64,000 nucleotides of DNA from Acinetobacter sp. SAAs474 (GTDB lineage: Bacteria > Pseudomonadota > Gammaproteobacteria > Pseudomonadales > Moraxellaceae), in the NCBI RefSeq assembly GCF_032823475.1, contig NZ_CP127915.1, positions 2,728,001 to 2,792,000 on the forward strand, in the 5' to 3' direction. The position numbers and the translations under genes are program-made. A model generated the notes under the pieces. It did no database searches. It was not told where the DNA came from and saw nothing but the letters and a program-made list of their open reading frames with translations. Shown here one piece after another: positions 57,369-64,000 of the stretch; positions within the stretch are counted from its first letter, which is position 1; the number at the start of each line of letters is the position of its first letter.

Positions 57369-57393
57369 GATAGCGTATCCAGCATACGCTATC
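57369..57393. terminator. Perfect hairpin after alaA
   Basis: GATAGCGTAT and ATACGCTATC form a 10-bp perfect stem with a CCAGC loop, 88 bases after the alaA stop. It is followed by CGTTACTTTT, a weak T-run. Confidence 0.55.
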
Positions 57394-57425
57394 CGTTACT
57401 TTTAACAACAATAACGCAGTCAGGC

Positions 57426-57527
57426 CTAAGCCAGCATCAAATATATTTCTTTACGACGATTACGCGTAAAATTTAAAATATTGAGTTGTAAAATAAGCAC
57501 AAAAAAATAATACATCCAAAATAACAT
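57426..57527 (-). CDS. Possible 33-aa membrane peptide
   Basis: The frame MLFWMYYFFVLILQLNILNF is followed by TRNRRKEIYLMLA and a TAG. One hydrophobic helix with a basic patch is the only feature. The ribosome site is weak and there is no family match, so it may be chance. Confidence 0.3.
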   Translation of the reverse strand: MLFWMYYFFVLILQLNILNFTRNRRKEIYLMLA

Positions 57528-57678
57528 CAAGCTATGCTTCAGTCTGATATTTCTTTTATTACTGACAATTAAAGATGATTGCTTTAAATTTTGTGTTTTA
57601 ACATCATTTTAAACACATGTATTTTTCAATAATAGGTTAAGCTAAACCACAAGGATTAATCAAAATGGAAACACTGCT

Positions 57679-58410
57679 ATGCGTTTTAAAATTCATTATA
57701 TTGATGTTAAAAATCAATTACAGAACTATATTTGGCTACTAGAAGATTCACACAGCAATGAGGTCATTGCGATTGATCCGACCGAAGCAGATTTGGTCAC
57801 AGCCTTTTGTCATCAACATCATCTTAAACTCAGTCAAATTTGGCTCACCCATTGGCATAAAGATCATATTGGAGGTGTACCTAAACTGATTCAGAATCAA
57901 AATATTCCAGTCTATGGGCCACGACTCGAATTAAGTAAAATTCCTTTTATTACTCATCCGCTACAAAATCACGATCATCTACATTTTAATGAGCTTCAAA
58001 TTGAAGTCATGGCGATCCCAGGTCACACTTTAGGACATATTGCCTATTTTATTGAGGAACTTGATGCCGTATTCTGTGGTGATACCTTATTTGCTATGGG
58101 CTGTGGACGTGTTTTTGAAGGTACATTTGAGCAAATGTATCAATCACTTAACCGACTAGCTGCATTACCCCCACAAACCAAAGTGTACTGTACACATGAA
58201 TACACGCTAGCCAATGCCAAATTTGCTTTAAGTATAGAACCCGATAATCTTGAGCTTCAAACACGTTATGCTCAAGTTGAAGCCTTACGACTACTCAATC
58301 AAATCACCCTCCCCAGTACCATTGAAGAAGAATTACAAACCAATCCATTTTTACGTGCTAATGATCTAAATGATTTCCAACGACTCAGAGAATTAAAAGA
58401 TCATTTTTAA
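57679..58410 (+). CDS. gloB: Hydroxyacylglutathione hydrolase (glyoxalase II)
   Basis: The 243-aa metallo-beta-lactamase-fold hydrolase has the metal motif LTHWHKDHIGG (THxHxDH), GHTLGHIAY, FCGDTLFAMGCGRVFEGT and CTHEYTLANAKFA. It splits S-lactoylglutathione in methylglyoxal detoxification. Length matches E. coli GloB. Confidence 0.94.
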   Translation: MRFKIHYIDVKNQLQNYIWLLEDSHSNEVIAIDPTEADLVTAFCHQHHLKLSQIWLTHWHKDHIGGVPKLIQNQNIPVYGPRLELSKIPFITHPLQNHDHLHFNELQIEVMAIPGHTLGHIAYFIEELDAVFCGDTLFAMGCGRVFEGTFEQMYQSLNRLAALPPQTKVYCTHEYTLANAKFALSIEPDNLELQTRYAQVEALRLLNQITLPSTIEEELQTNPFLRANDLNDFQRLRELKDHF

Positions 58411-58474
58411 GCATACAAGCTAAAGTCATCAACCGATGTAAGCAGAGATAAGCTGACTTACAGGCAATAACGAT

Positions 58475-58710
58475 ACAACACTGAGCTATGGTGAATCAGA
58501 TCATATTCACCTGCTTCCCAGTACCCACCTATCGTTCAATTAAGTAAGTTTGTCAATAGTTTAAAATCAGTAACAAGTAGAAGAATACGGAATGAATTTT
58601 TAGACTTAAGAGGGAGTTATGCAAAACCTGCTTTAGGGTCACGGTCATATTTTGCAGGATCTTATGGTGGTGCTTCTTTGGAAATTATCAAGATATCAAG
58701 TAGATCATCA
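58475..58710 (+). pseudogene. IS200/IS605-family TnpA remnant
   Basis: In shifted frames the sequence reads GESDHIHLL, then YPPIVQLSKFVNSLKSVTSR and NEFLDLRGSYAKPA, then SYFAGSYGGASLEIIK. These are the HUH histidines and the following region of an IS200-type TnpA. The start is missing, there is a frameshift after HLL, and the catalytic Tyr that should follow EIIK is lost, so it is dead. The stretch from here to 59132 shows no other gene. Confidence 0.75.
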
Positions 58711-59132
58711 TGTTTAGCATCCTCGATACTTTTAACCTGCTTCATCTTTTAGCTGATCAGCGATCATCATCTAGCAAACAAATATGCTAAATGATCGATA
58801 AAAATTAATTTTAAGGTTACGCTATACATCAGACGATATAAAATCACCCAATCACACTGCAATAAACAGCATTTGCTCACTGAATATTATTTAACAAAAT
58901 ATTTCATATTTAAATACGTCTTATATTGAATCAAAAACCAATTAATCTTATTAATTTAATTAAATTCAATATCTTAACAAATAAACAATTGGAAAAGAAT
59001 GAATCATTCAGCAATCTCATTGTTGTTATTTTAGGCAACTTCATAATTAATTCACTTTTTCTGCAATTTTATACTTTAAAAAATACCATTCGGACCCTAT
59101 AAATAATTGAACCATTGATAAGGAGTAATCTC

Positions 59133-59336
59133 GTGAAAAAAGTCGTTAAAGCCAAAAACCTTATTGCATTTCGTATTTGGTTAGAAAAATTAGGATACTC
59201 AGTTAAAACACTAGCAGATAATCGTGGATTTACATTTAGTTTTAAAAAAGAATATGGTTTAGTCACTTGTGAATTATCAGGTAATGCCTTGGCAGTTCAA
59301 CTCGGTGAAGAATTCGAAGATCACTTGAAAGCATAA
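59133..59336 (+). CDS. Small soluble protein, 67 aa, unrecognised
   Basis: The protein reads MKKVVKAKNLIAFRIWLEKL (GTG start) and ends EEFEDHLKA. AAGGAG lies 7 bases before the GTG and an intrinsic terminator follows, so it is a genuine single-gene unit. It mixes short helices and strands and has no signal or membrane segment. I do not recognise the family. Confidence 0.75.
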   Translation: MKKVVKAKNLIAFRIWLEKLGYSVKTLADNRGFTFSFKKEYGLVTCELSGNALAVQLGEEFEDHLKA

Positions 59337-59378
59337 ATAATATCTATCCAAGACGAGAATAACTTTTCAATTTATATT

Positions 59379-59410
59379 AAAGCTCACCAGCGATGAGCTT
59401 TTTTATTTTA
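59379..59410 (+). terminator. Intrinsic terminator after the 67-aa protein gene
   Basis: AAAGCTCA-N7-TGAGCTTT is followed by TTTTATTTTA. Confidence 0.88.
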
Positions 59411-59461
59411 CTTTATTTTAGACAATAAAAAAGCAAGGTATTAACCTTGCTTTCATATTGA

Positions 59462-59546
59462 TGGTGGGGACGGAGAGACTCGAACTCTCACACCTTGCGG
59501 CGCTGGAACCTAAATCCAGTGCGTCTACCAATTTCGCCACGTCCCC
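59462..59546 (-). tRNA. tRNA-Leu (UAG), CCA included
   Basis: An 85-nt cloverleaf with a long variable arm. The acceptor is GGGGACG/CGTCCCC and the anticodon stem-loop is CTGGA-TTTAGGT-TCCAG, giving anticodon TAG. CCA is encoded. It is nearly identical to the third tRNA of the group. Confidence 0.95.
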
Positions 59547-59581
59547 ATCAGGGTACCAACATTATGTTGGATTTTTAAATT

Positions 59582-59655
59582 TGGCAGAGGATCAAGGATT
59601 CGAACCTTGACGAACGGTTTTGGAGACCGTCATGCTACCATTACACCAATCCTCT
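59582..59655 (-). tRNA. tRNA-Trp (CCA), CCA end included
   Basis: A 74-nt cloverleaf with acceptor AGAGGAT/ATCCTCT, discriminator G, and anticodon stem-loop ACGGT-CTCCAAA-ACCGT with anticodon CCA. The G discriminator and A1-U72 pair agree with tryptophan identity. Confidence 0.9.
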
Positions 59656-59686
59656 ACAGCTTAACCTTAATTTTATTAAGGTTAAT

Positions 59687-59771
59687 TGGTGGGGACGGAG
59701 AGACTCGAACTCTCACACCTCGCGGCGCTGGAACCTAAATCCAGTGCGTCTACCAATTTCGCCACGTCCCC
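59687..59771 (-). tRNA. tRNA-Leu (UAG), second copy, CCA included
   Basis: Differs from the copy at 59462-59546 by one base in the variable arm region (C for T on the plus strand). A hairpin TTAACCTTAAT/ATTAAGGTTAA lies between it and the Trp tRNA, possibly for processing. The three tRNAs probably form one transcript starting here. Confidence 0.95.
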
Positions 59772-59878
59772 GATGGCTGTGTATATTATAGAGATCACTT
59801 CATAATGACAAGCACTTTTTATAAAAAAATGAGTTGTTTGTTTAAATAAGAAACAAACTGCTATTTTTTGTTTTTTTC

Positions 59879-60703
59879 TTATACAATATCAAGGATTAAG
59901 CGCTTTTTTAATACCGAAAAGTCAACTGTGCGACGTAGCGGATCTTTCTGCAGCATCGCAGATAAAATACCATATAGACATTGAAACCTAGCAGGAAGTT
60001 CAATAATTAAAGATTGACAATGCAATATCGCCCATTGTTGATAACTTTTGGCAACTAAACGCTGTTGCGTCAACCACTCCAATAAAATAATCCCTAAAGC
60101 ATAGACATCACTGGCATAGCTTTTTGCTGCATGTCGAAATAATTCTGGTGCCATATAGCGCGGCGTTGCTGTTAAATGCCCCTGCTGTGTTTGATTGACG
60201 TTAACACAATGTTCAAAATCAAATAATTTAACGCGCCCCAGTGCGAAAACAAAATGCTCTTTCTTTAAATCACCATGAATCCAGCCCTGCTGATGTAACC
60301 GCTCTAGTACCGCTAAAATTTGTAATAACTGATGAATCAATTCATCAAAGGATAAATCGTCTGGACTATGCTGAAATAAAGGTTGACTATGTGGAGTGAT
60401 CAAGCAATCACAATCTGCAACCATGGCTGAATCCACTGCAGTAAACTGACAAATCGCATACGGCAATACAATCTCAGCCAAATGCTCATCAACTACAGAC
60501 TGATAAAAATCTAATTCACGTTGAAAACCCAGTTGATATTGCGGATGGCCAGCAGCTTGGCATTTCAGCCAATAATGCTGCCCTTGATCTTGATATTCAT
60601 ACAAAAAACGGCCATATGCCAAGCTTTGAGCCGTACTTTTAAGCTGTAAATACTCGGTTCGAATGTTTATCGGTTTAAATTGGAATGAATTCAGAATTTG
60701 CAT
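59879..60703 (-). CDS. Serine/threonine protein-kinase-like protein
   Basis: The 274-aa protein has kinase catalytic-lobe motifs: HGDLKKEHFVF (catalytic loop, Asp about residue 146), LFDFEHC where kinases have DFG, and an APE-like ATPRYMAPELF. It also has DVYALGIILLEWL. The Gly of DFG is replaced by Glu, so metal binding may be altered. It may be an active small kinase or a pseudokinase. Its start overlaps the end of the patatin gene by 29 bases, implying coupled translation. Confidence 0.8.
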   Translation of the reverse strand: MQILNSFQFKPINIRTEYLQLKSTAQSLAYGRFLYEYQDQGQHYWLKCQAAGHPQYQLGFQRELDFYQSVVDEHLAEIVLPYAICQFTAVDSAMVADCDCLITPHSQPLFQHSPDDLSFDELIHQLLQILAVLERLHQQGWIHGDLKKEHFVFALGRVKLFDFEHCVNVNQTQQGHLTATPRYMAPELFRHAAKSYASDVYALGIILLEWLTQQRLVAKSYQQWAILHCQSLIIELPARFQCLYGILSAMLQKDPLRRTVDFSVLKKRLILDIV

Positions 60704-62189
60704 GTAACACTTTATTTTGTTGATACTTCAATAACTCTAGACAATGATGAATGGTTTTACCCACACGAGCATGCGCTTCTATGGATGAAATTTTTGGCCA
60801 TGTTGCCTTTTCACCTTCATGTTGCAAGACTTTAAATACATCATGTTTAGGATTTTGCAGCATATAGCGATAATGTTTTAAATCAAAATCACCAATAATA
60901 TTGACATCACCATAATAACGTTGATCAATCACACCATATCCTTGATCTAAAACGCGGCGTACAGGTGAAATTCCTTCAAATTGTTCGCGTGCAAAATCAA
61001 GAATACCTTTCGAAATGACTACCCCTTGTCGACGAATAATGCGCTCAGGCCAACTTAACACCCCTCTTTTATAACGCTCCTCATCTGACTGCATAAATGG
61101 AATAATATGCGGATTGACCTGTGAGGCAATGGTATAGTTGATATTATATAAACGTGCCATCATTTCTTGTGGAAAATCACTGCGTACACTACCATCTACC
61201 CATTTGGTATTGGCCATATAAGGTGTATAACGTCCATCATAACGTTTACTGGTCAGCTTAACAGGAGGAAAAAGAATAGGTACAGCACAAGATGCCAACA
61301 CAGCACTCCAGACCAATAAATCTGGAGAAGTCAGCTTATTCATGATTCTGGCTTCTTGCGACGCATCATAAGGCGCAACAGCAACATTAATATGTAGTCC
61401 AGAACGTTCGTATGCTTCCTTAAATGTTAAATCACCCAAGTTTTGCTTTAAAAACCGTTTTAAAAATTTAACATCTGCCAAGCCACCATTGTCTTTTAAA
61501 ATCGTACGCCAATCACGAAAATGAAATGCCTCTCCTAAAAAACGCTCACCATTCAGAATCGACTCAATCTCCGAGGGCTTGGATACACCTAGCATTGCAG
61601 CCATAATAGCGCCAGCGCTTGAACCAGAAAGGACTTTAGGCATCAAATCCTGCTCATACAATGCCTTACAAACACCTGTATGAAACAATCCTAAAGTCGC
61701 ACCACCCGAAAACATAATCGCTGGCTGTCCATATGCGGCTTGACTATCCTGAAAAAATTTAATTTTTTGTTCAAGGCTAATCGTGCCACATTGATCTGAG
61801 GCAATAAATGCCAAACATTCACTCACCTGTGTAATATAATCTTCAATAATTTTTTTGGTGCCAGTAAAGCTTTGAGTAAATAACATAGGATGCGCAATAT
61901 TGGCCACATCATAAGTTAATCCCTCATGCAGCAAATGGATCAAATCCAATGCGCGCTTTTCATGACGATAACGACGTAACAGATTGAGGCGATAAGAAAT
62001 CACGGCTGCATCAAAATAAGGAGAAGCATTATCATACTTCCATGCAATTGCACCAGAAATCTCATCTATCTTCAGTGCTAAAGCCTTCCATTCTTCATAG
62101 CTTTGTGCATTTTTTATTTGATTTTTAAGTGATTTTAATGACCTTGCCTTATAGGGATTAACGTCTTTCGTCAAATCCTTTAATAACAT
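60675..62189 (-). CDS. Patatin-like phospholipase
   Basis: The 504-aa lipase has the oxyanion region MFSGGATLGLFHTG, the nucleophile elbow GSSAGAIMA (GxSxG), and the catalytic Asp in KWVDGSV. An N-terminal helical domain of about 150 residues (DUF3336 type) precedes the patatin fold, as in TGL-like lipases. No signal peptide is seen, so it acts in the cytoplasm or on the inner membrane. The ATG at 62189 has GAGG 6 bases upstream. Confidence 0.88.
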   Translation of the reverse strand: MLLKDLTKDVNPYKARSLKSLKNQIKNAQSYEEWKALALKIDEISGAIAWKYDNASPYFDAAVISYRLNLLRRYRHEKRALDLIHLLHEGLTYDVANIAHPMLFTQSFTGTKKIIEDYITQVSECLAFIASDQCGTISLEQKIKFFQDSQAAYGQPAIMFSGGATLGLFHTGVCKALYEQDLMPKVLSGSSAGAIMAAMLGVSKPSEIESILNGERFLGEAFHFRDWRTILKDNGGLADVKFLKRFLKQNLGDLTFKEAYERSGLHINVAVAPYDASQEARIMNKLTSPDLLVWSAVLASCAVPILFPPVKLTSKRYDGRYTPYMANTKWVDGSVRSDFPQEMMARLYNINYTIASQVNPHIIPFMQSDEERYKRGVLSWPERIIRRQGVVISKGILDFAREQFEGISPVRRVLDQGYGVIDQRYYGDVNIIGDFDLKHYRYMLQNPKHDVFKVLQHEGEKATWPKISSIEAHARVGKTIHHCLELLKYQQNKVLHANSEFIPI

Positions 62190-62358
62190 AAACAACCTCT
62201 TCCATCTTTAAACCAGCAACTGCAGGGCTTAGTATCAATCATGATGCAGAATTTATGACAGAATATCATCTCAACACGCCAGCCAAGTAGTAAAGAATGT
62301 AAGTTTGTTATACATTCTATAACCAGTAATTTTAATGAGCAGATCAAGCTAAATACCT

Positions 62359-63243
62359 ATGGCTACACTTCAACTACCCGATCCGATTATTGACTCACTT
62401 GCTGCTGTTTTACAGCAACTGCAACAAAGTTTACCCGCACTAAAACAAAACACAGACTTTTCTGCAATTGCTTATAAATGGCACAACAAACAATTGATTG
62501 CAATTGAAAACCCAAAAAAAATCTATTTAGATGATCTCAAAGGAATCGAACGACAAAAGCAAAAGATTATCCAAAATACAGAACAGTTCATTCATGGCTT
62601 TCCTGCCAATGATGTTTTACTAACAGGTTCCAGAGGTACTGGAAAATCCTCGATTGTTCGCGCTCTACTAACCGAATATCAATCACAAAATTTACGCCTG
62701 ATTGAAATTGAGCGTGACGATTTATCTGACCTACCAGAAATCCAAAAATTGATTGCAATGCGGCCTGAAAAATATATTGTATATTGCGATGATCTTGCTT
62801 TTAATGCAGAAGATGAAAACTACAGAAGCTTAAAAAGTGTACTTGATGGGTCATTACAATCGGGATGTAACAACTTTATTATTTATGCAACCAGTAATCG
62901 ACGTCATTTACTGCCTGAATTTATGCATGAAAACACTCCCACAACCAAAGTGGATGTGCCGCAATATACCGAGCTTCACCCACAAGAAGCCATTGAAGAA
63001 AAAATTTCTCTCTCTGATCGATTTGGATTATGGCTATCTTTTTATCCAATGGATCAAAATTTATATCTGGAAATTGTGCAACACTATCTGAATCAGCAGC
63101 AAGTAGATTATAACGCTGAAGTTCGTGCTGAAGCGTTAAGATGGTGCCAATCTCGTGGTCAACGTTCAGGGCGTGCAGCCTATCAGTTTTCCAAACACTG
63201 GGTCGGTAGCGAAAAATTAAAAAATATCGAGATCCAAGATTGA
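62359..63243 (+). CDS. AAA ATPase, DUF815 family
   Basis: The 294-aa protein has Walker A LLTGSRGTGKSSIVRA (about residue 95), Walker B YIVYCDDLAF, a sensor-like NFIIYATSNRRHL, and the family start YLDDLKGIERQKQKIIQNTE. The family is widespread but its job is unknown. The gene stands alone with a strong hairpin after it. Confidence 0.88.
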   Translation: MATLQLPDPIIDSLAAVLQQLQQSLPALKQNTDFSAIAYKWHNKQLIAIENPKKIYLDDLKGIERQKQKIIQNTEQFIHGFPANDVLLTGSRGTGKSSIVRALLTEYQSQNLRLIEIERDDLSDLPEIQKLIAMRPEKYIVYCDDLAFNAEDENYRSLKSVLDGSLQSGCNNFIIYATSNRRHLLPEFMHENTPTTKVDVPQYTELHPQEAIEEKISLSDRFGLWLSFYPMDQNLYLEIVQHYLNQQQVDYNAEVRAEALRWCQSRGQRSGRAAYQFSKHWVGSEKLKNIEIQD

Positions 63244-63277
63244 TCCTACTGATGGTGGATTGTTTTGCATTACATCA

Positions 63278-63316
63278 ACAGCACTTAAAGAAACATCGCG
63301 ATTGTTTAAGTGCTGT
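63278..63316. terminator. 12-bp hairpin after the AAA ATPase gene
   Basis: ACAGCACTTAAA and TTTAAGTGCTGT are perfect complements 15 bases apart. No T-run follows, so it may slow or process the transcript rather than act as a classical terminator. Confidence 0.55.
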
Positions 63317-63473
63317 AACTGAGAGTTATTATCATTGATCAGTAAAAATCATATATTAACGCCTTATTCATAGATTTAAATAATAAATATCAATAAAAGG
63401 AATTGTTTGTTGTGACCATTTTTGCCTAAAATAGGCTTTAGTTATTCAAGCCAAATTTTAGGTAGCTGTCGCC

Positions 63474-63797
63474 ATGACATTTGTTGTCACAGAAAACTGT
63501 ATTAAATGTAAATATCAAGACTGTGTAGAAGTTTGCCCTGTGGATTGTTTTTATGAAGGGCCTAACTTTCTTGTCATCAATCCAGATGAATGTATTGACT
63601 GCGCACTTTGTGAGCCTGAGTGCCCAGCGAATGCTATTTTTTCAGAAGATGAACTTCCTGAAGGTCAAGAAGTGTTTATTGAACTTAATGCAGAGCTATC
63701 ACAGACCTGGCCAAATATCACGCAAATTGGTGACCAACCAGCAGATCGTGAAGAATGGAATGGGAAACCCGATAAATTACAATATCTAGAAAAGTAA
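63474..63797 (+). CDS. fdxA: 7Fe ferredoxin (FdxA)
   Basis: The 107-aa protein carries [18 protein letters not shown] and [16 protein letters not shown], the ligands for one 3Fe-4S and one 4Fe-4S cluster as in Azotobacter FdI-type proteins. It is an essential-type electron carrier in many proteobacteria. A clear terminator follows. Confidence 0.95.
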   Translation: MTFVVTENCIKCKYQDCVEVCPVDCFYEGPNFLVINPDECIDCALCEPECPANAIFSEDELPEGQEVFIELNAELSQTWPNITQIGDQPADREEWNGKPDKLQYLEK

Positions 63798-63800
63798 TAC

Positions 63801-63828
63801 AAAGATCAGCATACGCTGATCTTTTTTT
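63801..63828 (+). terminator. Intrinsic terminator after fdxA
   Basis: AAAGATCAGC-ATAC-GCTGATCTTT is followed by a T-run. Confidence 0.92.
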
Positions 63829-63924
63829 ATAACCTTTATACACATTCACTTGCAATATTTCTGATCTTTAGTCATTGTTTTGCATTATTATAGTCGCGAT
63901 ATTAATAAACAACTGATTTATATA

Positions 63925-64000
63925 ATGACGCATTTTCTGAAAGTCGTGCTTTCGTTCGGTGTTATTCCTTTTACTTTGATGAGCTGCTCTACCACTCCTC
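63925..64000 (+). CDS. Lipoprotein, N-terminal part (runs off the window)
   Basis: The visible start is MTHFLKVVLSFGVIPFTLMS followed by CSTTP. LMSC is a lipobox, so the protein is exported and lipid-anchored. The rest lies outside the window, so its family cannot be given. Confidence 0.6.
   Translation, partial: MTHFLKVVLSFGVIPFTLMSCSTTP

Noticed and set aside
59462-59771. Duplicated tRNA-Leu as a sign of mobile-element integration
   Set aside because: The two full-length copies flank a tRNA-Trp in a compact array with no element between them; ordinary tRNA gene duplication explains it.

Overview
The window looks like chromosome of a low-GC gammaproteobacterium, most likely Acinetobacter. 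The evidence is the housekeeping run purT-glnD-dapC, ychF, alaA and fdxA, a Leu-Trp-Leu tRNA group, insertion-sequence types common in that genus, and a pair of XerC/XerD (pdif) sites with the Acinetobacter half-site sequences. The left half (1-33.8 kb) is accessory DNA and the right half (33.8-64 kb) is mostly core.

1-5.1 kb: a small oxidative locus (NIPSNAP protein, 3-ketosteroid-dehydrogenase-like flavoprotein, IclR regulator, divergent short-chain dehydrogenase), closed by a frameshifted TnpB-only IS605-type element. 5.1-6.3 kb has no gene but holds a perfect 22-bp hairpin and two similar 'repeat plus intrinsic terminator' units that may be tandem small RNAs.

6.3-16.8 kb: a visibly GC-richer catabolic block. 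A PAS histidine kinase and FixJ/StyR-like regulator converge on a minus-strand operon: SphA-type outer-membrane channel, formamidase, Rieske oxygenase alpha, an unrecognised 117-aa protein, SnoaL-like small subunit, group E flavin monooxygenase, flavin reductase, short-chain dehydrogenase, Rieske ferredoxin and ferredoxin reductase. Together they suggest epoxidation/hydroxylation of an indole-like N-heteroaromatic, dihydroxylation, and use of a formamide-type fragment. The substrate is inferred, not shown.

16.8-28.2 kb: IS3 and IS5 remnants, then a second catabolic block on the minus strand (CalA-like dehydrogenase, second SphA-type channel, flavin monooxygenase, beta-lactamase-fold esterase, zinc alcohol dehydrogenase, MFS transporter, aldehyde dehydrogenase). 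A divergent sigma-54 activator with an aromatic-sensing V4R domain sits beside it, and two good -24/-12 promoters face into it.

28.2-33.8 kb: a mobile island next to a CAU tRNA. It contains an IS5-family element, two inverted pdif sites 44 bp apart, several IS3 pieces, and an AT-rich reverse transcriptase resembling defence-associated (DRT/UG) enzymes. The reverse transcriptase is preceded by a structured, probably non-coding leader and is split by a perfect A_AAA_AAA slippery site. This is the most likely undescribed system in the window.

33.8-64 kb: acyltransferase, YebC, Lrp-type regulator and GST; a sulfur-acquisition operon (two SfnB-like flavoproteins, an LLM-type monooxygenase, two MetQ-like proteins, MetN, MetI); ychF; small membrane and lipoproteins; azlCD, purT, glnD, dapC, glutathione peroxidase, msrB, alaA, gloB; three tRNAs; a kinase-like protein overlapping a patatin lipase; an AAA ATPase and fdxA.
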